This document shows, piece by piece, positions 1-10,923 of a stretch of 64,000 nt of DNA; position 1 is the stretch's first letter; each line of letters begins with the position of its first letter. The stretch covers positions 232,001-296,000 of the forward strand of contig JALRMN010000027.1 of assembly GCA_024760905.1 (NCBI GenBank). Reading direction: 5' to 3'. The notes under the pieces are model-generated. The model searched no databases. It was not told the DNA's origin and saw only the letters and a list, made by a program, of their open reading frames with translations. Source of the stretch: Plotosus lineatus. Lineage: Eukaryota; Chordata; Actinopteri; Siluriformes; Plotosidae. Made by a program: the position numbers and the translations under genes.

Positions 1-151
1 ACACACACAGACTGTAAGCAATGGGTAACTGCTCACTTGTGGATCTATCGCACCATTTGCACTCATTTGCCCCACTCCCTTCATATACTGTATTTTCTTC
101 CATTCAAATTGCACTAGTCCATCTGGATGCTGCTAGTTTAACCGTTTACAC

Positions 152-153
<2 letters not shown>

Positions 154-210
<57 letters not shown>

Positions 211-213
211 CAA

Positions 214-246
<33 letters not shown>
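154..246. repeat. (GT)n then (GA)n microsatellite
   Basis: Uninterrupted GT dinucleotides are followed by a GA run ending just before the retroviral LTR that starts at 248. The preceding 150 bases show no recognisable gene. Confidence 0.95.
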
Positions 247-247
247 A

Positions 248-964
248 TGTTAGAATTTTTCTTCGTGGAAGTTCCTAGTTAAATCTGCACGACCTGGATT
301 CCTGTATCTCAACGTCTGAGAGCGCTCCGGGAGCAACAGACAATCAACCACACGAGTGAAATCAGTCTGGTTTATTCATCGGAAGCTCATCGAACACATG
401 CAGTGTCCGCCTATTTATACAGAGGGATATGCGTGCAAAGCAGTAATTGCATGTTCATAAAGCATTAACATATATGTTTGTGCACTGCGGTACGTAACAC
501 TTGGGGATGTGCATGCAGAGTTGTAATTGCGTTGTCACAAAGCATTTCCATATACATGTTTGTGCCCTGTGGCGCTTAACACTTGGCTAAATCCATTTCA
601 AAGCATTTCCTCATTGTTATACATTGTTACTTTCCGAATCCCACACCCGAACCGAAATACGACACAGGAACACCCACCCAACAGTTTCATGTGCCTAGCG
701 CACATGTCACAATTACAAGTAGAACAGGAAGCTTTAGGTACACAGAAGTTACAATGCACACATAGTTGCATCTCATTTACAATACACACATAATTGCGTC
801 TCATTTCCAATACACATAGTTGCGTCTCATTTACAATACACATAGTTGCGTCTCATTTACAATACACACATAATTGCGTCTCATTTACAATACACACATA
901 GTTGCGTCTCATTTACAATACACACATAGTTGCATCTCATTTACCCTATCAATTTATTCCTTCA
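248..964 (-). repeat. 3' LTR of endogenous retrovirus copy 1
   Basis: The LTR begins TGTTAG and ends CCTTCA in window orientation. It adjoins a polypurine tract read on the minus strand (965-980). It shares the block around the polyadenylation signal (AATAAA on the minus strand, 371-376) and TATA-like box (412-419) with the LTRs at 55406 and 61784. At 717 bp it is longer than those (471 and 445 bp) because its U3 carries a tandem repeat at 751-945. The exact right end is inferred from the polypurine tract, not from a matching second LTR. Confidence 0.8.
751..945 (-). repeat. Tandem ~28-bp repeats in LTR U3
   Basis: About seven imperfect units of 26-30 bp run head to tail, each built around the core ATACACACATAGTTGCGTCT (window strand). 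Because the element is reversed, the array falls in U3, upstream of the TATA box, where retroviral enhancers lie. The related LTRs at 55406 and 61784 do not have it. Confidence 0.85.
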
Positions 965-1238
965 ATCCCCTCTTTTTATACTATGAAATATGTATAAATT
1001 CTGTAGCGGCACGCTGGATCCCTCTCTTTCTTGTGGCATTCCAGAGGTGGTTTTTTCTTCGTGTGGAATGGTGGACACCGTAGGGAAGAAACCAGGCCAT
1101 GGTTGCGCCGAGGCTGGTGCTTGAAGGGCAGGCGGGGCCCCATCGCCCTTCACCCACGTACCTCAGGGCTCCGGTAGCCTTCCCGTCCGGATGTATCCAA
1201 GCATTACACACGCACACGACGTATTCTTGGGTCCGTAG

Positions 1239-1740
1239 TCATCGCCGGATGGATCCACACAACGCACTCCCGGGTCCACAGTCATCGACAGAGGCGGAGG
1301 GCAGGCGGGCACATCGGGGTTCGCTGAAGGAACTGGCCAGGACCCAGATTCGAGTCATCAAACACCTAAAAATACAGGGTCCAAACACACAAACCAACAA
1401 CAAACACATACATACAGGAACAAGCATGGTTAAATACGGGGTAAACATGCCAAAAAGAGAGTGGGGGAATTCCCAGCCATAGTTTGGACTTTTGTCGTGT
1501 CGCAGTTGGTCCGCTACATCACGCATTTTTTGTAAGTGGTGTAATTGTCCCGTGCTGGGGTATATACATAACATGGATTTTAAATGGGCGTTATCCGACC
1601 CGTGTGCGAGAGGATGTGGTGGTGATACTTAGGTATCTGGATCAGGTCAAGACAAGTAAGTCATCCACCCCAGAAGGGCTGGTATCTCGATACCTGAAAG
1701 AGAGGTAAATGAGGACAAAAAATTTCACAAATACGAAGTG
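1239..1740 (-). pseudogene. env: Retroviral env remnant (transmembrane subunit tail)
   Basis: The open stretch 1574-1239 encodes the membrane-proximal part, the membrane anchor (hydrophobic run with motif CLLLVCVFGPCIF) and the short cytoplasmic tail of a retroviral envelope transmembrane subunit. It aligns with 56134-56586. Upstream, 1740-1575, a hydrophobic signal-like stretch is interrupted by stops. The whole surface subunit and the CX6CC region are absent. The envelope subunit normally mediates membrane fusion, and this copy cannot. Identification rests on similarity to the other copy and on the hydrophobic anchor pattern. Confidence 0.75.
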
Positions 1741-1751
1741 CACTTAATACA

Positions 1752-4055
1752 TCATTGCGAACTTTTCTTCAGTCTGGTAGCATGGATCCACTGTGGAAAG
1801 AGGTCAGTTAGTACGGCGGTATGAGTAACAGCGAGTATCTCCGTGGGCTCACTGTAAGGAGTGTCTCCCAAAGAGGAATTTAGTTTTGCAAATTTCTTGA
1901 CCAGCACCTTGTCTCCTACCTTGAAGGCATGAGTGCGTGCATCGGCTGGGACCGAAGTATTCTGATTAGTGCGTTCCCAATAGTCATTTAGGACCTTAAC
2001 AAGGCCCACGGCATACTCGCTCATGTGTATATCTAAATCTTCCGTCCCCAAAGCCTGCTTTCCCTTCCTCCAAGGAGCGGGAAAGGGTCTTCCCATTACT
2101 ACTTCGTAAGGAGATAGATTCCCTAAGGCCACCTGCGAGGTTATTCGCAGATCCGCCAAAACCACGGGTAGTACTGAAACCCAATTTCTTGATCCAGTGG
2201 CGTGCATTGCCTTCCGTAATTTCCCTTTAATTGTTCTGTTTGTTCATTCCACTATTCCGGAGGACTGAGGGTGATATGGGACATGGAAACGCCAATTGAT
2301 CTTTAGCTCTTGGGCCAACAGTTGAGTGACTTTTGAGGTGAATGGTGTGCCTTTGTCCGAATCAATTCCCAATGGGAGGCCATATCTGGGAATAATTTCC
2401 TGTGATAACTTTTGAACCACTACTCGGGCGTTTTCATTCCCACATGGGAAAGCTTCGACCCACCGGGAAAATTTATCCACGATGACCAATAGATATTTAA
2501 AGGGGCCCTGCCGGGGCATGTGAGTAAAATCTATCTGCCACTCCTGGAAGGGAGTATCTGGTTTCGGCAGATGCTGATGTGATGCATGTGGTTTGGACAC
2601 ATTGTTCTGTGCACAAATCAGGCATTTGTCCAGAATGCTGTGTACCGTAGAGGCTAGTTGTATACAAAAATCTTTTTCCATATCTGTCACCACCCCTCTT
2701 CGACCGCGATGTGTAGGCCCGTGAAACTCGCGGACGAGGAAAGGAAGACAGTGCGTGGGCAGACATAAGCGACCGGTCGAATCGAGTAGAATGCCGTCAC
2801 TCGAGGGTTGAGAGCCATACAAAGACCAAAAATCAGTGTCTTCTGTGGACGCCGAGGACTGAAGGGATTTCAGATCCAAGTCAGGGAGGAGGGCGCTAAG
2901 CATGTGTGAGGTTGACACTAGCGCGGGCTGCAGGAACGGCGGCATGGAGCCGAGCAAGGCAGCCTGTTTAGCTGCGCGGTCAGCCAAAGAGTTACCTCGT
3001 GCCTCATCAGTGTGGTCAGAGGAATGACCGCGGGTCTTTACGATCGCTAAACGGAGCGGGAGATTGCAGGACACAATAAGATCCTGGACTAAGGTGGAAT
3101 GTGAAATGGGCTTACCGTCAGCAGCAGTGAAACCACGAGATTGCCAGATATGGCCGAAATCGTGCGCCACCCCGAAAGTGTAACGAGAGTCCGTGTATAT
3201 AGTAACATCCTGGTCGGAAGCGAGAGTGCATGCCCGAGTGAGCTCGTATAACTCCGCTGCTTGGGCGGAATTAAAGGGGAGCGAGTACGCTTCCAAAACT
3301 TGGTCCGGTAAGGAACATACCGTGTAGCCGCAGAGGAAAACTCCGTCGGAGGGTTTCGAGCATGACCCATCTACAAACAGGGAGAGATCTGTGGAGAGAG
3401 GCGTGGATAAAAAGTCGGACCTAATACTGGTGTCATGGACAATGGTGTCCATGCAGTCATGTTCCAACGGTTCGCAGTCATCTTGAGCATTAAGCAGGCG
3501 CTGTAGGGCCTGGGCCACATTATCTAGGGAAGAGGAACAAGAGATGGTTAGATTATCAGTAGCATAAAGGATGGCCTCATAACCTGAGCGACGTTGAGAA
3601 GACATGTGTTGTGTGGACAGAGTATTAAGGATATGCCTAACCTGATGGCTGCTGTGTAAAACGAGTGGATGGGAGAGCACTATTTTTTCTGCTTCGAGAA
3701 CTAACACCGCACTGGCAGCGACAGCGCGAAGGCAAGCAGGTAAACCCTGAGCTACAGTATCTAAAGTTTTGGAGAGGAAAGCACAGGGTCTCAGTCCACC
3801 CCCCCGTGGTTCTGAGCCAAAACCGGACTGGTGCGCGACATAGAGGTGAAAGGGTTTGGTGTAGTCCGGGATCCCGAGAGCCGGCGCGGAGCATAGAGCC
3901 GACTTCAGGGCTTTGAACGCGTCCAGCATGTCCTCAGTCCAGACCAAGGGTTGGTGGAGAGGGTCAGTGTGAGCCACGGCAGAGCGTAAACGTTTGTCAT
4001 AAAAGGAACAGTCCGGGATCCATTGGCGGCAGTAGTTAATGAGGCCCAGGAAAGC
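1752..4055 (-). pseudogene. pol: Retroviral pol 3' half (RNase H, integrase)
   Basis: Reading leftward from 4055: end of the RT thumb/connection, RNase H (VDGS near the start, TDSRYTFG later), the integrase HHCC zinc domain (HGPTHRG, then CLICAQ), and the integrase core with its three acidic residues. The frame runs 4106-2244, then stops at a TGA immediately after the catalytic glutamate. The integrase C-terminal domain continues in the next open frame, 2207-1752. Compared with the copy at 56869-59622 there is also a small deletion in the zinc domain and a local frame change near 3790. Translation from 4106 to about 4056 is receptor intron, not pol. Family: class I (gamma/epsilon-like) endogenous retrovirus, judged from the RNase H-integrase order and the env type. 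Confidence 0.9.
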
Positions 4056-4807
4056 AAGGAGGCTTATATGATGCAATTTTAATGATTGAGATTTTTTTTT
4101 CTCCAATGTACAGTTTCTGATGTGTTCTTCTGGTTGACTGTGTTATTTGATATCATGATTATGAGTTTTCTTCCTGCCCTGGTCTTCATTACACTTAAAC
4201 ATAGAAAAACTCATCGATGTAAATTCTACACCAATCAATCAGTCAATAGTCAATAAATCTGTCAATCAATAGTCATCATCTTTTGATTTGTGTTACTCTA
4301 GGTGCAGAAACCGAAATGAATAAGGCACACACACACAAACGCACTCACACACTTATTCTTACTAACCAAACTCTGATTTTTCTGTCCCTCATAATAATCA
4401 GTGCCCCTTGTTAAGCTGTGTTAAAAGCCTTAAAATAAATTGCATTTTTTTTATTGCAGAAGCTACTCTTACTCTGACAATTGTAGAAAAAGTAACCTTA
4501 CTAAGATTTTTTTTTTTCATAAAATCACCTGTTCCACAATTATTGCCCCCCCCCCCCCAACAATTCCAAGGAAATAAACATAATTGGCTTCACGCGACAG
4601 AAACCGGGAAGAAGCACCGTCCTGATGAGCTATGAGCCACTTTGGTGTAAAAAACCTAACAGATTTTTTTTTTTTTTTTCAATAAACTTTGGGTTTTCCT
4701 ATTCTCTCCATTGTAGTGTTATATTATTTTGAAAAAATATTCCTGAATTTATTAGAAGCTAAAAAACACATCTTAACCAAGGTTGGCAATAATTATGGAG
4801 GACATTT

Positions 4808-4902
<95 letters not shown>

Positions 4903-5412
4903 GCATTGGTATACTTGATGTTATTTGCATTTGAATAACATGAAAAGTGAAAAGACTTTCAAATCAGATGAGTCAATATTTTAAAGAAAATTTGCAATTT
5001 TATGCACAAAATGAGCTCTTTTTCGAAATTTGATGCCTGCTACAGGTGTGCATATAGTTGGTATGGGGCATCTTTTTCACGGTGTAACATTTTCAAGCTG
5101 TCTAGACATCAAGGTTCGGCATTTCTGGAGTTTTGATGTTGGACGTTGGTCTCATTCTTGCCTCATAGAAGTTTCTGGCTGCTAAAAAGTTCATGGTAAT
5201 TTTTGATGGGTTTTTTTGTTTTGTTTTAATAATGAGCCAAAGTTTTACTCCAATGAATAGCACAAAAAGGCTCAATCCAGGATAGTAAAGAAACCTGGGG
5301 CACAGCTGAGCAAGAAAAGAAGTACAAGAGCTTAGGTTAGGGAAAAAAAAGGTCCCTGACAGGTTTTAAATTTTAAAGAAAAAAAAAATACAGTATCAAC
5401 TTGAACAGTGAA
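4056..5412 (+). pseudogene. Duplicated, truncated Ig-receptor gene (TM exon onward)
   Basis: This stretch matches intron 3, the transmembrane exon, intron 4, the juxtamembrane exon and part of intron 5 of the receptor gene at 20369-26647 (compare 21825-24985). The TM exon lies at about 4092-4215 and the small juxtamembrane exon at 4302-4324. The splice acceptor of the TM exon has lost its AG (it is now a run of T), and the donor after the small exon is GC instead of GT. The signal, Ig and cytoplasmic-tail exons are missing: retroviral copy 1 abuts on the left, and the homology stops at about 5412 before any tail exon. Relative to the intact gene a block of about 1.3 kb of Tc1 and SINE sequence is deleted around 4575. 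It is a clear paralogue, not functional as a gene. Confidence 0.85.
4810..4900. repeat. (GT)n microsatellite
   Basis: A GT run with one TCTC interruption, in the same place as the GT run at 24083-24168 in the paralogous intron. Confidence 0.95.
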
Positions 5413-5462
5413 TGTCTTGACCAGGGGTTGGAAACCCACGGCTTGAAAGCCACCACATTGAC

Positions 5463-5463
<1 letters not shown>

Positions 5464-5531
<68 letters not shown>

Positions 5532-5541
5532 AATAATAATA

Positions 5542-5609
<68 letters not shown>
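5464..5609. repeat. (ATT)n/(AAT)n microsatellite
   Basis: A perfect ATT run turns into an AAT run in the middle, an inverted arrangement. Long poly-Leu, poly-Asn, poly-Tyr and poly-Ile frames here are artefacts. The right end touches the LTR of the Ty3/gypsy element, which inserted into the array. Confidence 0.95.
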
Positions 5610-5611
<2 letters not shown>

Positions 5612-6382
5612 TAACCCATGTAAATACATGGTTACTAATTTTATTGGAAACAAACCCTAATTTCCAACGCTCCCTGAAAGCACTATAGTTTCCTAGTCCC
5701 CTTGAACGCATCATAGGCACGTGCTGCGTGCGCCTAGCTGAGCACAGAGAGCGTGCAGCAGAGTGCTGAGGAGCAGGACGCATACAGAGCCCTCGAAAAG
5801 AGACACAAGTGAGTCAAACGATCAAAAATGTGTTTAAGTGAACTTTTAACAAGTTTAACTAAGTTTGTGTGCTTTTCAGAGTCTTGTATGTGTTTTGTTC
5901 TCTCTCAATCGAACCGGGTGGAGAGTGTTTGTTTTCTTGGAAACTCCGGTGAGTCATTACAATATGAAGCTAGCTTAAAAACCGATGCTAACTTTACACG
6001 TGGTGAACCTATGCTAACTTAACACATGGTGTCTTTTAAAACCGTGTGCACTATTTTTGTCTTTAAAAAGCTAAGACCAGTCGGAGTACACAACAAAGAT
6101 TGTGCTGTGCACAAAATGAACCTTACATTTTATTTTTCTAAATGTTTTTGTTGAAGCACTTTTGCTAATGCACTAACGTAGTGCAGATAAGCACTTTTGT
6201 TTGTATTACATTCCATTCAGTGCCGTTCATGCACTTTTGTCATTTTATTTAGAAACTACTGTTAAGAAATATTTTATTCATTGTGTCTGTACTGCATGTG
6301 CAGACTGGTTTTTTTAGTGGATCTGGATTTGATCTTGAAGCTGGTTTCGGACACGGATGGCGAGCCAAACCCAGTGAGAACA
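5610..6382 (+). repeat. 5' LTR of Ty3/gypsy element (truncated)
   Basis: Matches 10924-11696 almost base for base, up to the sequence CCAGTGAGAAC. After this the two copies part: here into protease coding sequence, there into the remaining LTR. Confidence 0.88.
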
Positions 6383-9136
6383 GCACTAAGAACAGTCAGT
6401 ACTCTTAACAGTAAGAAGTGCACTGCTAATATAAACATGGCTGGCGTTAGCTGCAATTCTCTATTAGATTCAGGGTCGCAAGTTACGACTATTTCACACT
6501 CCTTTTACCAGAGACACCTGGTTGATTTTCCAATCCAGCCGATCAGTGACCTAGATGTTGAGGGTGCAAACGGTCAGGCGGTACCTTATCTAGGCTATGT
6601 AGAAGTTCCAGTTGGTTTTCCAAAAGAGTTTGTTGAGTCTGAGCCTCAAATTTCTACATTAGCTCTAATAGTACCTGATTTGCGCTCCAGCACAGACTTG
6701 CCAGTGTTAATTGGTACAAATGCCCTCGATGTTTTATATGAGGAACATTGTCGAGACACTCCCATTCTACCAGCTGTCTATGGCTATAGTCAGATTTTAA
6801 AAATCCTCGAGCACAGATACGAAACAAAGAGCACAGGGAAGCTTGGGCTAATGACACTGAGGGGCAACACACCTTATGTTATTCCAGCTCACGAGAAGGT
6901 CTGTCTTGAAAGCTACGCCCACTTAAGTTCGCCACTCACAGACAAATGGGCAGTAGTAGAGCAGCCAGTGTCCTCAGCCCTTCCAGGTGGAATCTTTGTT
7001 GACTGCTGTCTTATCACAGTGCCAAGTCAAAGTCCTTACAAGCACCCTGTTTGGATAAGAAATGAAACCGATCATGACATTATGCTTCCTGGCAACTGTG
7101 TCCTTGCTGAACTGCATGTTGCAGACCAAGTTTTGGAAACTCAAAACCTGTCCAATACCAACTCGGCAGGTTGTTGTCGCTTGTCTGCAGACCCCTCATC
7201 ACCAAAGGACCAGTTGACGTTTGATTTTGAAAATTCACCTCTGCCTGAGGAGTGGAAAAGTCGCATCACACAGAGTCTGAGTGCTTACAATGATGTCTTC
7301 GCATGCCACGATCTTGACTTTGGCCATGCCACTATAGTTAAGCATAAAATCAAGCTTAAAGACGAAACACCCATAAAACAGAGATCGAGGCCTATTCACC
7401 CAAATGACTACGAAGCTGTTAAGAAATACCTCAAAATGCTTCTCGATGCCGGGGTAATAAGACCATCAGAATCCCCTTTTTCGTCCCCCATCGTTGTAGT
7501 TAAGAAAAAGACAGGTGAGGTACGTCTCTGTGTGGACTACCGTAAGGTTAACGTACAAACGGTTAAAGACGCTTACGCGTTACCAAATCTTGAAGAGACC
7601 TTCTCCGCTCTATCTGGGTCAAACTGGTTCTCCGTCATGGACTTAAAGTTGGGCTACTACCAGATAGAGATGGATGAGGAAGATAAGGCCAAAACAGCGT
7701 TTGTATGCCCCCTAGGGTTTTATGAGTTCAATCGAATGCCTCAGGGAATCACAAATGCTCCCAGCACCTTTCAGAGGTTAATGGAGAGGTGCATGGGAGA
7801 CATTATTCTTAAGGAGGTGCTCGTCTTCCTAGACGATTTGATTGTTTTCTCAGACTCCCTAGAGCAACACGAACAGAGGCTAAAGCATGTTTTGGACCAT
7901 CTTCGTGAATATGGCTTAAAGTTGTCCCCCCAGAAATGTCGCTTTTTTCAGACATCGGTTAAATATTTAGGCCATATTGTTTCAAGAAATGGCGTAGAAA
8001 CAGATCCTGAAAAAGTAGCAGCCATTAAGACCTGGCCAGTGCCACAAAACTTGAAGCAGCTCAAGTCGTTTTTAGGGTTCACCGGCTACTATCGCCGATT
8101 TGTTAAAGATTATTCAAAGATAGTTCGGCCCTTAAACGACCTTACATGTGGCTACCCACCTTATAGAAAAGTCCAGAAACGAACCGACACTTCTAAGTAT
8201 TTCAACCCTCGAGAACCTTTTGCCAAAAGGTGGACATCTGTCTGTCAGTCAGCCTTTGAATGCATTAAGGAGAAATTAACATCCTCTCCTGTATTGGGCT
8301 TTGCAGATCCAAAGCTCCAATATGTTCTGCATACCGACGCCAGCTCTACAGGCCTAGGTGCCGCTCTTTATCAAGAGCAAGGTGGTAAAATGCGCGTCAT
8401 AGCCTATGCCAGTAGGGGGCTGACACCAAGTGAAACCAGATATCCAGCTCATAAGCTAGAATTTCTAGCTCTGAAATGGTCCATTGTAGAAAAGTTTCAT
8501 GATTACCTTTATGGTAATGACTTCACAGTTGTAACGGATAATAATCCGCTTACATACATTCTGACCACTGCGAAGCTTGATGCAGCTAGCTATCACTGGT
8601 TAGCAGCGCTATCCACTTTCAACTTCCAAATCAAATACAGAGCTGGAAAGGCTAACCAGGACGCAGATGGCCTATCACGAAGGCCCCACCAAACACTAGC
8701 TGCGGATTATGTGACATTGGAAGAGGAGAACCGAATACAACAACTCACCTCACGTCTTCTCGGATCCCCTCCTCAATGTAGTGATTTATGTCCTGATACT
8801 ATTGCAGCAGTATGTCACAAGCATTTTCTCAATGAGAAAACCAAAGATTCACCTCATGTCATTCTTGTTGAGTCCTTGGCTATGAATACGGATGCAATTC
8901 CTGATGTATACAGTGATGCTGAAACATCTGGTCAAGTAACTGTTCCCTTGTTTTCTGCTCATGAGCTTAAAGAACAACAAAGATCTGACCCAAGCATCAA
9001 TCGTGTCATTCAGTTACTTGAAGCTGGAGCAGATGTTCCACATGACAACAGAGAAACATTTGAAATAAAACTGATGCTCCGAGAATGGAAACGTCTTGAA
9101 ATGAGGGATGACCTTTTGTTCAGGAGGCGACTGTGA
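6281..9136 (+). CDS. pol: Ty3/gypsy protease - reverse transcriptase - RNase H
   Basis: A 951-codon open frame. The first ~35 residues are encoded by the LTR, and the frame stays open across the deletion junction at 6382. Domains: retropepsin with LLDSGSQVTTI (residues ~61-71); RT with VDYRKVN, MDLKLGYYQIEMD, LGFYEFNRMPQG and the catalytic FLDDLIVFS (~519-527); thumb; RNase H with HTDASSTGLGAALY, the DNNPLTY motif and HWLAALSTF; then the spacer towards integrase (QDADGLSRRP). The protein would copy element RNA into DNA in a cytoplasmic particle. No gag is present, so this copy could act only with help. Whether translation starts at the LTR-encoded methionine is unknown; the usual start would have been in gag. 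Lineage within Ty3/gypsy is not assigned. Confidence 0.9.
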   Translation: MCLYCMCRLVFLVDLDLILKLVSDTDGEPNPVRTALRTVSTLNSKKCTANINMAGVSCNSLLDSGSQVTTISHSFYQRHLVDFPIQPISDLDVEGANGQAVPYLGYVEVPVGFPKEFVESEPQISTLALIVPDLRSSTDLPVLIGTNALDVLYEEHCRDTPILPAVYGYSQILKILEHRYETKSTGKLGLMTLRGNTPYVIPAHEKVCLESYAHLSSPLTDKWAVVEQPVSSALPGGIFVDCCLITVPSQSPYKHPVWIRNETDHDIMLPGNCVLAELHVADQVLETQNLSNTNSAGCCRLSADPSSPKDQLTFDFENSPLPEEWKSRITQSLSAYNDVFACHDLDFGHATIVKHKIKLKDETPIKQRSRPIHPNDYEAVKKYLKMLLDAGVIRPSESPFSSPIVVVKKKTGEVRLCVDYRKVNVQTVKDAYALPNLEETFSALSGSNWFSVMDLKLGYYQIEMDEEDKAKTAFVCPLGFYEFNRMPQGITNAPSTFQRLMERCMGDIILKEVLVFLDDLIVFSDSLEQHEQRLKHVLDHLREYGLKLSPQKCRFFQTSVKYLGHIVSRNGVETDPEKVAAIKTWPVPQNLKQLKSFLGFTGYYRRFVKDYSKIVRPLNDLTCGYPPYRKVQKRTDTSKYFNPREPFAKRWTSVCQSAFECIKEKLTSSPVLGFADPKLQYVLHTDASSTGLGAALYQEQGGKMRVIAYASRGLTPSETRYPAHKLEFLALKWSIVEKFHDYLYGNDFTVVTDNNPLTYILTTAKLDAASYHWLAALSTFNFQIKYRAGKANQDADGLSRRPHQTLAADYVTLEEENRIQQLTSRLLGSPPQCSDLCPDTIAAVCHKHFLNEKTKDSPHVILVESLAMNTDAIPDVYSDAETSGQVTVPLFSAHELKEQQRSDPSINRVIQLLEAGADVPHDNRETFEIKLMLREWKRLEMRDDLLFRRRL

Positions 9137-10873
9137 CCCAGATACAACTTACCAGCTTGTACTCCCTGTCTCACTTAGACCCACTGTTCTTAAGTTACTC
9201 CACGATGACATGGGTCATATGGGGTGGGAGAGGACTCATGAACTAGTGAGAGCAAGATTTTATTGGCCTAAGATGGGTCATGACATTGAGACCAAAATAA
9301 AGAACTGTGGTCGTTGTGTTCGAAGAAAGTCCTTGCCTGAAAAGGCCGCGCCTTTAGTTAACATTAAAACCACGCGACCAATGGAATTGGTCTGCATGGA
9401 CTTTCTTTCGATTGAGCCCGATAGTAAGAGTACCAAGGACGTGTTAGTCATCACGGATCATTTTACGAAATATGCGGTGGCCTTGCCCACTCGTGATCAA
9501 AAGGCAACCACTGTGGCTAAAAATCTCTGGGAAAACTTTTTGGTTCACTACGGGTTCCCCGAACGCCTCCATAGTGACCAGGGAGGGATTTTGAGTCACA
9601 TGTGATTAAGGAACTGTGTGCTATTACTGGCATCAAAAAAAGTGAGAACCAGTCCTTATCACCCGAGGGGTAACCCCATAGAGCGATTCAATCGCACCCT
9701 CCTTAGTATGTTATGTACTCTGAAGGATGACCAAAAAGTTCATTGGCGTGATTTTGTCAAGCCTCTCACACTCGCCTACAACTGTTCAAAGAGTGAGGTT
9801 CCTGGGTTTAGTCCTTATGAGTTGAGGTTTGGACGTAAGGCTAAGCTACCAGTTGACCTTGCCTTTGGACTGCGCGTTACAGGGGACTCACCTGCTTCCC
9901 ATTCTCAGTATGTGCGCAGTCTAAAGGCTAAACTCAAGAAAGTTACCAAATTGCCCTTGAAAACTCCAAAAAAGTTGCAGAGCGCAATAAGAGCAGATTT
10001 GATAAGAAAGTCAGAGAATCCACTCTTGAAGCAGGAGATAGAGTTTTAGTCAAAAATGTCCGTTTGCGCAATAAACATAAACGTGCCGACAAATGGGAAC
10101 ACATGGTGTACCGTGTTGTCAAGAAAATGGAAAATGTTCCTGTGTATGTGGTTCGACCAGAGAGAGGTGATGGTCCAAGTAGAACTCTTCACCGAGACCT
10201 TTTACTTGCGTGTGGTGACCTCTCAGACATTAAGGATGAAGTTGCGACAAGACCAAAACCTCCACGTAGATGCAAAACTCGACAGAGTCCTTCTGAACCA
10301 CAGGACACAGATCTGTCAGAATCGGAGGAGTATGAACCCATGCCAGGACAACCTTCAATCGAAACAGAGACATTCATTAAGGTTTATGACAATAATCAAG
10401 ACCAATCAAATGTACAAAACCAGACAACAAACTCGGATATTGCAAATGAACCACTCTCACTCAATAAGGATACCTCCTTGCACCCAAAAGTATCAGTCGA
10501 GACAGACATAGACGAGATGGACAATGAACAGGAAAATCAGAATGAGGCCGAACTACTCAAAGAGGAATCACATTCAGATGTCATGGAAGGAGGAGATGAT
10601 GAAAACCAAATACAAGGAGGACCAGACGTTAATATTGTGGACACAGAGCAAAATGGTGATGTGATTGACCAACAAACAGAACAGACAATTGAAACAACAA
10701 ATGAAACTCCCAATGTGAGAAAATCTGAAAGATTAAAGCGAGCCCCAGGACGGTTTCATTACCCTCAATTGGGTCAACCTCTGATATCTTTTGCACAAAG
10801 GTTCTTGGATAACTTTAACCAAGCCCTAGAGTCATTAAGTAGCTATGAAAACCATCAGATCTATGATGTTTAA
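9108..10873 (+). pseudogene. Ty3/gypsy integrase, frameshifted
   Basis: Continues pol in another frame after a shift near 9110-9136. The zinc-binding HHCC domain is visible (HDDMGHMGWERTH, then CGRCVRRKS), followed by the integrase core: first Asp in CMDF, second in HSDQG. A local frame disturbance with a TGA follows at 9603, and the core resumes with the catalytic glutamate in IERFNRTL. A further shift near 10050 leads into the last frame (10064-10873), which begins with a GPY/F-like module (KHKRADKWEHM ... VYVVRPE). It ends in a long acidic, Glu/Asn-rich tail and a final basic RKSERLKRAPGRF motif. Integrase inserts the cDNA, and this one is broken in at least three places. The acidic tail is unusual in length and of unknown role. 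Confidence 0.85.
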
Positions 10874-10923
10874 ACAAACATTTAAGTACATGACGGGACT
10901 CGTGCTTATTCAAGGGGGGAGGG

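Larger units (their letters stand above)
248..4055 (-). mobile_element. 5'-truncated endogenous retrovirus, copy 1
   Basis: An old animal retrovirus copy in reverse orientation: 3' LTR (248-964), polypurine tract, env remnant (1239-1740) and the 3' half of pol (1752-4055). It is closely similar along its whole length to the provirus at 55406-62228. The match stops at about 4055, inside the RT/RNase H connection. The sequence there changes directly into intron 3 of a duplicated receptor gene, so gag, protease, most of RT and the 5' LTR are gone. No second LTR or target duplication is present, so the truncation came after integration or with the duplication of this locus. It is not capable of expressing a full set of proteins. 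Confidence 0.9.

Noticed and set aside
751..945. Regular repeat array resembling CRISPR
   Set aside because: Units are contiguous with no spacers and lie inside an LTR of a vertebrate element.
5373..5783. Open frames with poly-Leu/Asn/Ile/Tyr runs
   Set aside because: They are read-throughs of an ATT/AAT microsatellite. The same applies to the frames over TA runs at 20763, 27668, 31539 and 41321.
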